NCBI GenBank assembly: GCA_013397935.1
Contig: VZRN01004184.1
Span: 1,818,722 to 1,882,721, forward strand
Length of the DNA stretch: 64,000 nt
Direction of reading: 5' to 3'
DNA from: Dasyornis broadbenti
Taxonomy: Eukaryota; Chordata; Aves; Passeriformes; Dasyornithidae
The translations under genes and the position numbers were made by a program. Below are positions 25,301 to 37,300 of the stretch, piece after piece. Positions within the stretch are counted from its first letter, which is position 1, and the number at the start of each line of letters is the position of its first letter. Under the pieces are notes generated by a model. The model did not search any database, was not told where the DNA came from, and saw only the letters and a program-made list of their open reading frames with translations.

Positions 25301-28300
25301 CTACGCTGTGTCCCTGGAGAGGTTGTTCCAGTGAATGATTGTTTTCACTATCAAAAATGTCGTTCTTGTAAGGTTATCCGTGACCCTCTCCCAGGCGTCT
25401 TGTGTCACTTGCCCTTTGTATTCTCCATGTGGCTCTTCATGAAGAGAGAGCTTCTGTCCTCTTAATAATTGCCCTTCAAGTACTGGAAAACAATGATATC
25501 CCCCTTGCGCTTTCACTTCTGCAGGGTGAAAAGACCTGACTCATGACACTCCTTTGGATGTTCTCCAGTCCATCCACATGTGTTTTGGAACTGTGGGGGC
25601 CAGAGCTGGACACACTACTTCATGTGCAGTCTAACAGGTGCTGATGAAGTGGGGTGGTCACATCTCTCTCTGACAGCAGTATCCCCGTGGATGCAGCTCA
25701 GGATCCCCTTTGCCCTGGTAGCTGCAGCAGTGCACTGCTGACCTGTTGTCCGTGTGTTGTCTGCCGGGACCCCCAGACTCCTCTTGGCAAGGCTGTTCCA
25801 CAGCTCACAGGTCATAGTCTGGCTGGGCTCTGCAGTTGTGTCATCCCAGGTGCAGGAGTCTGCACTTCTCTTTGTGGAATTTGACACAGTTCTTGTGGCC
25901 CACTTTTTCAGCCTGTCCAGGTCTGTGAAAGGTGGCTGTCCCTGCTGCCGTGTCCATCTCAACATCCACTTTAGTGACACAGCAAACATGGTGAGGGTGC
26001 TTTCAGTGCCATCGTCCAGATCATTTATGGAGATGTTATAACATGGAGCCCAGTACCGATCCCTGTGGAGCCCCACTTGTGACAGGCTGCCAGCCTCAGT
26101 AAAACACATTGATCAGGAGGAAAGGAATTATTGAGAACCTCTGTCTTGTCAGCATTATCAGTAACTTTTTTTGCTGCTTGGTCTAGTAATGAGTCTGTGT
26201 CTCCCCTGGGCTTCTGCTTAACTACTTCTTTATCTGATCAGTCATTATTTCTTGATATTTCTGGCTGATTTCAGTTTCAGCTGAGCCCTGACCTTCATGT
26301 GTGGAACTCTACAAGCCCTAGCGAGGATCTTGTAGTCCGCGGTGGGTATTTAACCACCATTGCATTGAGGGTATGCTTCTATTTTTCCTTTTTAACAGCA
26401 CTCAAAAGTTACGTGTTCTTTAATGGCTGGGTTTTTTTTCTTTTTCTTTTTTTTTTTTTTTTTTTTGCATTGATGGTAGTGGGGAATTTTTCTACCTTCA
26501 GTGCCATGATTTGAAAAGTTAGGATGGGGCTAGGCCTTCATGTATGCTTTGCCATTGAGAGATTTTATATATGTGTGTGTAGATATATGTGTGTATGTAT
26601 ATATATGTGTATATTGTGTGTATGTGTATATCTGTATGTCCATATATCTATATATGTAAGTATATCTTTGTGTTGACAGACTGAAATTTTCTACCTAACC
26701 TGATTGAATGGAGTGCAGCAATAAAATAAAATTGTGATCATAGCCTGTTTTCATGCAGAAAAAATAGAGGGAGAAGGGTGTTAGTACAATTACATAACAA
26801 AACCTTTTGGGGATGTTACGTGGAATGGGAAATATCAATCTAATATTTCACTCTCTACCAATTTTAGCAGTATTTCCCAGGCAGATAAAAAAATACAAAA
26901 ACCAAAACAAATGAAAGCAACACCACCACAAACACAAAAAAACCCCACAAACAAACAACACCCCCAAAGAAAACCCCAAACAACTAAAAATCTTTCATAG
27001 TCTGGTCTTGATTTCAAGACCTGTTAACTTCTACAGGCAGGCAACTAAACAGTACATGGATCCTGAAGCTCCTTTTAGCTCACTGTTTGTCCCTGAATAA
27101 AGTTTAAATACCTTTTTCAATAAATGGCAGTATCACAGTCATATTCAGAAGAGATTTTTGGCTTCAAGGGATCTTGCCAGCCTGAAGAGAATAGCACTTT
27201 AGGTTGCTGGATTTTTCACATACAGTAGTTCTAATGTGTAAGTAATGGAATAAGCTAATTTTAATGTTATTTTTAAAAGGTAATTTCAGTACAGGGACAT
27301 TCTACCTTCCATTAGCCAAAATAAATTTACATTGAAGCAAACAGTGTGATTAAAATGAAATTCTGCAGTTTTAATTAGAACAGCTTTTGCCACTCAAAGT
27401 CTGCTTTTTCCCTAGTTTCTTAAAGCTAAGTGGACCCGACTTTTTGTAATCTGAATTCCATTTTTAATGTTCATTTGGAGACCTCTTCTCAAATACTTTT
27501 TTGACCTGATCTTTATATAAATGCTCTTCACCTGGTTACTACCTGCTAACTACTGTCCTGATAATGGAAAAGTGTTTTCTAAGGAAGCAAAAAATTAGTG
27601 GGAAAGAGATGTCATATTGTGGATTAAACTTCCCTGTTTTAATGAAAAACTTTGAACTTTATTTACAGGATCTTTAAAATATATATACTCTCATGTATAT
27701 AAAAATCCATCTTAAGAGGATTCCTTATTTGTATTTTATGCAAATTTATTTTAATTATTTTCCTGCTGCTAAATGGTGTCTTCCATGACTGCAACTGTTA
27801 GCAAAAAGGTTATGTTTCTGTAAGAAGTCTATGGAGGAGTGGAGGAAGATGCTTTAAAAATAAAAATTAATTTAAATTAATTTAAAAATTTTTAAATTTA
27901 TGATTTCATTAATTTAAATTGAAATTAATTAAAAACTAAAAATTAAAATTATTTTCATTTTAAGCACAATAATATGTGATCCCTATATTCCTGGTTAATG
28001 CTTAGTTTGGTACCCTGCAATGTTTAGTACAAATGCCAGAGGTTACAGTGGCTTTGTGTTAACTTGCTATATCTGTGACTAGTAAATTGTGTTCTAGCTA
28101 ATACTTCCTTATTTATTTGTGTTAGTGATTAATATGTACTAGCTGATATCTTAGTTTTGAGAACAGCAATTGTGTCAGAGCAAAGAATGACAACAGAAGT
28201 ACATTAAGACTTGATGATGTATTTGAGGTACTCTCAAGGAGGAAAGTTTCATCAGAAGATCCAGAACCACATCCAAAAAGTCCATGGAAATAGTTAGCAC

Positions 28301-31300
28301 ATAGAGATGTATTCAAAAATGTGATGAATATGTATTAGTTTCAGGAAGATAAACCAGTCTGTTAGGGCATGAATGAGCATGAATGTTTGAAAGAGAATGC
28401 CACGTGCATCCAGTGATGCTGATAAAGTAATGTCAGCTTTCTAACCTAACCAATTGGGTAGAGTTCCCTTCCCTGTTTTTAGTGACACAACTGTAGAACA
28501 TATTGTTTTGAGAAGCAAAGCAGTTAAACAAAAAAATGTAAAGTCAGTTGAACTTAAAGTGTGATATTAATTACTATTAAAAGTTAAGATAATTTTCTAA
28601 AAATAGTGTAGATGATAGTTGAAATTCTGTGATTATCTAGTCATTGTCAGAAACATACATTTTTAACGTACTCTAGAATAACTATGTCCATTTTAGTGAG
28701 GAAGTAGCACTGCAGTTACCAGCAAGAACAGGAGTGATGGAAGTCAGATAAAATGGCAACTCCTGAGCAGAAAATTATCAACCCATTGAAACATCCATAG
28801 TGTAAGAATTCATATAAAAAATTTTGAAGAAATTTATCACAGTTTATTATTTGTATTTTTTTCCATTGGGACTATGAAAAAATGTTTTGAATGTTATGAT
28901 TATTCTTTAATGTTATCTTATTTGCTTGACTGAGACTTTTATTTGTTTCACTTGTTCTCAGGTGTCCTGCAAACTCCTTATCCCCATAACCAGCTCTTAC
29001 AGTTCATTGTATACAACCTGGAAGATCATGGAGCTCATGAAAGAGAAGTCTGCAGTTACTAAATGGTTATCTTCAGTGAAGTCACTGCTACCTGTTAGCA
29101 CTCAAGTCCCTGCCCATGTTTTTCTTTTGCTGGCTTATCTACTGGTCCAAGAAAATGGTGACACTCTTCGTGATGTACTCCAGGCTACTACAGAAATAGC
29201 CAAGGCCGATTGTTCTCAGGTAAAGAGACTTATTTTTAGTGGTTGGGATCTTTTTCAGAATTTGGGTTAGATTTTGCAGCCTGAGAGGGGCAAGGCTGCC
29301 ACAGCTTCATGAGCCTAGGTTCAACGAGTCACAAGGCTATACGTGCATTCACAGTAGGTACAGTATGGATCCATCCAGCAACAGTGGTCCAGATGGTCAG
29401 TGTGTTGAGAACGTGCCCTCTGGATCCTAGTGTCGCCAACTGCTGGCATCTGGACATTGCAGATGCAGACTACCCCTCATCCTGCATGAATATGCACACA
29501 CATATCGTCAGCCTTCTTGAATTCACTATTTGTGTGTCAGTTAGAGCAAAATATGTATTATGTCTCTGTTTTGGAGTATATTTTTTGGTTGTTTAGACTT
29601 AGGAAGAAGACTGGCTTATTTGTTGATACTGTCCAAAAAGTATGAGAATACAACATAAAGAATCTGAAAAGGGACTACTGGATTATTTCTAACTTCCAGT
29701 GACCTTATGAATTATTCTGTATGTTCTTTTGTGGTTACTGGAAGACTACCAAGTCCCTTGTGATATCTTTATTCTTTCTTCTTAGAAATATATGCACAGT
29801 CTTTGTCTCCTTCAGTACTGAATTCAAGCTTGGAATTACACAGGATGCTGAAACTTACATAGGTAATCTGGAAAGATAGAGGGCGTTATCTGGAAACAGT
29901 AACGTAATGCAGAAGGCATCATACAGAAACAACCATAACTTATTTGTAAAATAGGGAGGAGAGAAGTGTTGATTCAGTTTTAATGGATGGCATAAAGACA
30001 GGGTTTATTTTCTTTGAGTGTTTTTAAATTGCTTTGTTCTCAAAGACTTTGCATGTTCTACAGCACAAGAGTTAAAAAAAGTTACAATTTTGACTGTAAT
30101 TTAGGTATGTGATTGTAAGCTGGTAACATAAAAAATTTATCTTCAGGAAAAAAAATCCTTTAGTAAGCAGACAGGTTAGTAGTAGGATAGTTTTGCTGGA
30201 AAATAACACTTTTTATCTCCTACATGCCATTTAGACCTCTTGTTGAGAGGAAGGGTGCGGAGCTAATCAAAAAGGGAAAGAATGTAAAACTTAGAGGTAA
30301 TGAAAACTGTGATCTGACAATATCAATGTGATTCTAGGCCAGCAGTCAGAAATGAGTCTTCTAGATGTATTTCCTCTTGTAATTGAGACAGGTTTTTGAG
30401 GGAAGGCACAAAGCTTAAGGAAACTTATAGATGCTTTGTTGATCCCATTTGTTTTTTTTTTTTTGGAAAGTAGTTACTTCATTTCTTCGTTTAAGTATGA
30501 GCCCCCTACAGTATGTGTTCAAAGGTCAGGAGTAAGAAAAATTAATTGCACTTCTGTGTAAAAGCAAAGCTGAGCTTATATAGAACCACCTGGGTATCTC
30601 TTCTTTAACTTTGCTTTTTCTTGAAAATGTTTCCATAAGTCAGCTTTTAAAACTATTATGAGTGGTACATCTCAACTATGAGTAGTTTGACATGTCCAGT
30701 AAATAGTTTGTAACCAGGGATCCAGGTCCTAGTCCTTGTAAATTGAGTAGTTATTCTCTACGAAAAGGGTAGATAAGACATATACCTGGCCTATTGCGGG
30801 AACATTTGTTTGACTTTGGATCCCAACTGCTGCAAGTAAGGCAGTTTTCTTCTTGTGCCTAGCTAGCTGTGTAACAATCACGAAGATAATTCCAGGTCTT
30901 TTAGAGTGGGTTTCTGTTTTTGTAGACTGTCTCTAACTTGTTTTGTTACATTGGTTCTTTGAGTTGTATGATGAATCCGTGGCATATTACAGGAAGGGGA
31001 AAGGAATAATGCTTTGTTTATTAACTATTTTATATAGTTGTTCAAAATGCAGATTAACAGTCATATAAGAAAAGCAATAACTTGCTTTAAAATATTACTG
31101 AAGTAATATGGTATCTGAGCAGAATGGCCTGACGTCTGACTGCAGGGAACGACTATTGTGAATTTCATTGGATTAATCTAAAATAGCTCTGCTGATTCTA
31201 AATGAACAGGTTCAGAGACAAATCAAAGCCTAAGTCAGCAGAATTACTGAAGTTTTAGACACATACAAGGAGAGTGATTTAACCTGAAGCTGTTTGTGTG

Positions 31301-34300
31301 TAGCATTATGTGAGTGGGTTTTTCTACTTTGTTCTTATTTTAAGACAAAGCTTGTGTTCACCAATACAGTAAATAAGATTGATGGACACATCCTGTTGAG
31401 CTGACTATGGTGGTCAGACTACTTTAGAATTAGGAAACCTTTCAGGCTCATGAAAACGTCTTCCCTGGCACTGGGAATCATGCTCGTGTCCAAAGGCAAT
31501 GAGGGTATGAAGTTCAGGCTTTTCATATTTTTTGTTTCCCTAGCAATCAGCAGAAGTCTATGTGAATTAGAAACCAGTGTTTAAAATACAGAACTCAAAC
31601 CATGATTTGTTAATATTTTCCTACTGGCTCCTGTTTTGTCAGCTAATAAGGCATGTAGATGGAGAGCTTTTAGGTTTTTTAAGTTACTGTAGACGCTTAA
31701 ATACTTTTCTGCAAAATATGTAACGTAATCAGGTATGTTTTAGTAATATCTCATAAAGCAATCAATATAATAGGAACACAGTGGATGTTCTGATGAGTAG
31801 TATTTGAATATTTGGTGTGGGAAGAATAGTATGCTTCACTGGGATGATGTTCCTGTTCTCAGTCCTCAGTTAAGTGCGGCCAAGGACACCATATTCTCCA
31901 GTTAGCAATATCTAATGCATTTCTGTCTTTTAAGTGACATATTTTACTCCAAAAGATTTTAATGCTTTGAAACTTGAACTTACTGTCTGGCTCATTTGAA
32001 CTTGGCATCACCTGGCATTTGTCTTGTCTCTCTGACAAGTTATTTTAGTTCTGAGTCTGCTTAATGGCTCCACAGAGATTATTACAGTGTGGCACTGCAC
32101 TGAAAGATTATCACATCGTTTCTTGCAGGTTCAATGCTCTCTCTGAGGCAGGAAGAATTACCGTACACTTGTCTCATTTTTCTCTTGCAATAACAGTACA
32201 GAGAGAGAAAACATTGAAGCTCCTGGATGGAGGAAATAACTGATAACTTCAATAAACTCAGTCAGCAATGTGATGGCAACTATCACTAATATATTGATGG
32301 CAGAATTATACTTTGGGAATTGTGCTATTTGGTTCTGTGTTTTGTTCAGTTCCACATAAATAAATGGTGCTTTATAAAAGATGGTGAAAGTAAGTGATTG
32401 GGATGTAAGTTAAGAAAGTGGAAAACCCATCACAACAAATTTGTTAGACATTTTGAGTCTTCAGTTCCTTAGGACACTTTCTCAAGAATGCAGTGGAAGG
32501 CAGTGTGCAGCACCAGTTAGAAGGCTATTCTGAAAAAGAAGGAAGTCAGAGGACAGGTATGGAAAGAAGAGAACAAAAAGTGGCTGTTAAGCTGAAGCTT
32601 TTTTTAAAACAGTCACATCTATATTAACTTGAATCTGTTCCTTGGTGTTAGCAACACTTAAACACTCAGTTTAAAGCCAGGTATTTGGAGCAGGCTTAAC
32701 AGATATGTTCTGAATTCTTTGAATCTTTGAATAACGTCCAAATCAAAGTAAATTTCAGCTAGAAGACTTCAACAGTTAATATTGCAGAAGTTAAATTAAG
32801 TGTCCAAAGGGCAAAATTAAAAAGTGTCCACTTCAGAGCCAAACCTGTACTCCAGCAGAATATACAGAAATGCTAGATGTCATGGTGAAGGTCATAGCAT
32901 AAAAAGAATTGTGTGGTGGGTTTTTTTAGTTGTTGGTTTTTGTTGGTTGTAATTTGTCTAGGTAGTTTGGAATTCTGTGGCTAGTGAAATTCTGTTACTT
33001 TGTCATTCACAAAGGGTCACAGTGGTTGTACCTGTGGATATTGAATTGAAAAGCCACAGGTGAATGCCATGCAAAATCTGAGTTGAAGAACTGTGTTACA
33101 AAACAAAACAGAGTCAGAAAGAGAGAATGTGCATCAGGAATGCTATCCTCATTGCTTTCATTTTAATTCCAACTCTTCACGTAGTTGACTAACAGTACCT
33201 CCCATTTTCACACTGAATGTTGCTTCTATCAGGAGTATGTTGTTTCTCAAGTAAACTGATGGAGCACACAAAAAATGTTTCTGGGTTTAAAAACAATTAC
33301 TACAATTGATCTTGCAGACATTGTTCTGGTTATGCTTTATTTTTGTTTTGGGTTTTTTTTTTTTTTTTCCCTTCTCCATGAAGAGAGGCTTCAGAGGATT
33401 TCTGTACATGTATCTCCTCTTTCCTTACTGAGTAAAAGCCTTTTTATGATGCAAGATTAGTGATTATATTAGATATGTTTTTAGCTGAGGCGTTTTGGAG
33501 TAGTGTTTCTGGACTTTCACTATGGAAGAAAGTACAGAGGTATTTTTTAAAGGCTGAGGGATGAAGAGTAGTACGTGGGCTGTTAGGCTTTCTGAAGTCA
33601 AATCGCTGCAGAGACTGCAGTGACACATGCTGTTCATGAAAGACTTAATACAGGCTTTCTAACTGGATGAATTGTCTTGTGCAGAAATTGTTATTATGCT
33701 CTGTGAAACCCTTGCTGTGCTGCAAGGGGAAGAAATTAAATTGTCTGGCTGAGGTCACTGGTGAATATAGCACAAGATCTATTACTGTTATTTGAGGATT
33801 ATGAGTCTACAGAGGACATGCATTCTTTTATGGTCTTTCAACTGCTAGAATGAACTATTTTAGTGGTAAATGCTACCTTCTGGGAAATTCATTTGAAGAT
33901 GCATTATTTTCTATTCTTTGGGGTTTGGGAGTGCGTTAAAATACACAAATATAAAATACATTTTTATGTGTGTAGAAAGCATGTTTAAGGATATGTTGAA
34001 CTGGATTGGACTTGTTCAGATGGTGCTTGATGCTTTTTGTTTGTTTGTTTGTTGGATTGTGTAAACTTCAGTGAGTAGCTGAAGAGAAACAATCATGTCA
34101 TAGTAAGAACTTGTGGACAGATTCTTCATGATTGTAACTTATTGATTAGGATCCTGCTAGAGTACATAGAACTTTTGAAAACTTAGCTTGTGTTTTCTAA
34201 AAAGTACTGCTGATTTTTGAGAGAAACAAAATGCTTGTTTATAAACAGAAACTTAGCTACATTTATGCACTTATCTGAAAAGCTTGTTCCTTTGTTTGTC

Positions 34301-37300
34301 TGACTTGTCCAGTAGTTTTGTCTTGCTCATGGAAGCAAGAAATGCCAGATTGCTGTATGCTTTAGTATTTCATTGTCTTGCCTACTGGACAAACTAGGCT
34401 GATGGTTGATCTGCCGCAATTTAATCTGGAAATGGAACCTGCTATCTTCCCTTAGCTTGTGCTTTTGATGAAGCTGTCCTGCAGCTTAGAAAAAAGAACT
34501 CAGGCCACCAAATGACAGAGAATACTTCTCAGGCATATTTATTAAATAATGTCATTTGGTCTCACATGTTTAGTTTCATTTTCAAAGGGAGAGTTGTTGA
34601 GAAACGTCAGCATCATTTTTGCAATGCAAATTAGTTTTAAAACACAAGAAACCCATCTTCAGGTTGCTAATGACAGACTTGACCTAACGTCTGCATCCGA
34701 TGGTACTATGGAGAATGCAGAAGGCAGTGTTGACAGGCAGCAGGCCTTCTACTCTGAAGCTGGTTCCTGCCTACTGCAAACTAGTGAAGTATTGTATCAG
34801 CTTTGTGGAGCTGTTACACCCTTGATGAAGATTTAGCATAAATTTAATATTGAAATTAATCCCAGCACTGTTTATCCATTATATGGTGGAGATGGAGAGA
34901 GGAGCAGCTTTGCTGTACCAGAACATTTTGTCATTTTTCCTAATCTTACACTTGAAATACACAGTTCAAAACAAACAGACTGCAAAGGATAATACTTTAA
35001 AAGAAGTTTCTGTCTTTACAGTAGCATGTGCTTAAACATTTCCGGAGAATTTTGTAAGTCAACTTAGTATCTGTTTACTGGACGCTAGTGTAAAAGTCAT
35101 TGTAGAACTTTGATTTAATACATGCTTATTGTAGAATAAACTTTGTAACAAGAAACTTAATGTGGACACAGGACTTGAAATGAGCTCTGCACCACAGCTG
35201 ATGAAGGTTTAAGCAGACTGACTTTAAAGGGTTTGAATGCTATTATAACTAAGGATTATGAATATAATTTATTTTGAATATCATTTGGTCTCACTGCTCA
35301 TGTGTAGTCCAGTGTAGTTACAACTGAGAAAAATGAAGGAAGTAGTCTGTTGACTAGAGAACTAGCTTTAGATGAAACAGGGTTGTGCAAGAACCTGTCT
35401 CTTTTAAGAGGATGGGTTACTATGGGAAGTAAGCAACTTAGGTAAGGATGTTGATCATTAAAATGGCAGGTCTTGCATCTCTCCTGAAATCTTATGTAGC
35501 CTATTTGCCCAGCACAGCATTTATCCTCTTATCCTCTGAGCTGAGAGTCTTCCAATTTTTCTGCTGCACATGAAACTTTTCACATCATTTTATTAGAAGA
35601 CATTTCTTCTCTATTCACACGTGTTAACAGTTGTATGAAAAACTTACGTATCAGTGGAAGAGCATGTGTGACCTTGAGAATTTTGGAACTTAAAATGGTG
35701 ATGCAGGTTGCTGTGTTAATGTTAGTGATTACCCCTACCCCAAAGATATCAAATGCCCACTTGCTTATTCATCACCCTGCAGTTTACCTTGTATTGTTCA
35801 AAGATTTAGGTAACAGTAAATCAGGTGATTTTTTTTTTTCTTAACACTAGAGGTACAGCAGAAATAAAACTGCTTTCCCCCATCAAGTTTCTTACATTCA
35901 AGAGCAGTTTTTGTCTACTTGTATTATTTGGTTTCTTTGCAATCTCCCTGTTACCTGTATTACTTGGTTTCTGTGCAATCTCCCTGTTACCTAAAGCTTG
36001 ATTTAAGCAAAACTGGTTCTTGCTTTGAGGATGTTGAGCCTTTGGCACTCAAGTCTTCTTTTGGTTCTCTTTAATCAAGAAGTTAATTTTACTTTTCTTC
36101 CTGTGTACTAATGTACATAATTTTCTCCCTGGTGGTCCTATTGTCTTTTTGGCATAGGTAAAGTGGGGAAATAACAACTGCATTGTGCACAGATTAAGCT
36201 TAAACAAATCATTACCGTTAGAGAGTGGCATGAAAAGGTAGGGTAGCAAATAAAATCTTATGTTTTGAGTGCAGGTTTCACTTTCTGTGTTTCAATATTA
36301 ATACAGACATCTCATTACTGAATTTTAACTAGGGCCAGGATTTACATTAATCAATTCTGCCTTGTGCTGGAGAAGTGGTATAACTTACTTCCCCCATGCC
36401 CTTTTCTACTTTAAAGAATACTGTGATAGCAAGGAACATCAGCATGTTTTCAACACTGTTTTGTTGACTAATCATTGCCAGCAAGGTGCTGTGAAGAAAC
36501 TTAGTTCTAGCCCAGCCAAAATCAGGACACAGCAGAAGCTGTAAAACTGCCCAAATTTTCTTGAGTCGAAAAGCTTGAAAGAAAAGGGAGGGGAGTTGCC
36601 AGTAGGAAGATGCTTCCAGTTTGGGTGTGAAAATCTGTTCAAATGAACACTACTCTAAATTCTCAGCCTCAGTTGTTGTCTGTACTTTGAAACACTTACA
36701 TAAAGCCAGTCCTCTTTCTAGGCAGGTCATAAGGTGATGACTGCCTCTACAGAAGGTAGGCAACAACCTTGAGAAATAGAGAAAGAGGAAGACTAGTCAA
36801 TTTCACAAAAATATGGGGGGAAAATGGTTTATAAAGGGATTTATTCTATTTAAGAATGTTAAGTACTATTTGGAAAATGGGAAAAAATAATGTGTTATAG
36901 TTAATTCATTAGGTGCTAAGTGCAGATTCCAGAACTTTGTTTGTGGAAGCACAAATTTAGATTGCTGGACTGTAAAAGTGATGTCTCGTAGAACAAATAA
37001 TATTATATTTTGGTCTGTGATTTGGAGACAAAACAGAACCAAGTGTGCAAAATCCCAGAGCACTTGAATTATTCATTATTACTCTTTCTGTGGACTAAGA
37101 CATGTCTTTTTACAGTGAAAACTATTATCAATTGTTCATGTAAAAATGCATGTTGAAACAATGTTGTAGCAGAATTTTCCATTAATATTTTTTTAACCAA
37201 TATCTGTATAAACCACTTGTGTATGTATATATATATATATGGCATATGTTTATATATATCTGTGTGTCTGTGTGTGTTTGTGTTTTAAGTAGTCGTAAAA

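Larger units (their letters stand above)
23541..28961 (+). other. FOCAD intron 9 (5421 bp), repeat-bearing
   Basis: Contains an antisense CR1 (25176-26105), a poly-T tract (26432-26466), a TG/TA microsatellite (26565-26668), an A/C-rich tract (26885-26985) and an A/T-only inverted-repeat-rich block (27853-27962). Nothing was recognised in 23550-25170 or 27980-28960. Confidence 0.6.

Noticed and set aside
25615..26109. 164-codon open frame on the minus strand
   Set aside because: Also inside a CR1 fragment, with no start context or conserved protein motif.
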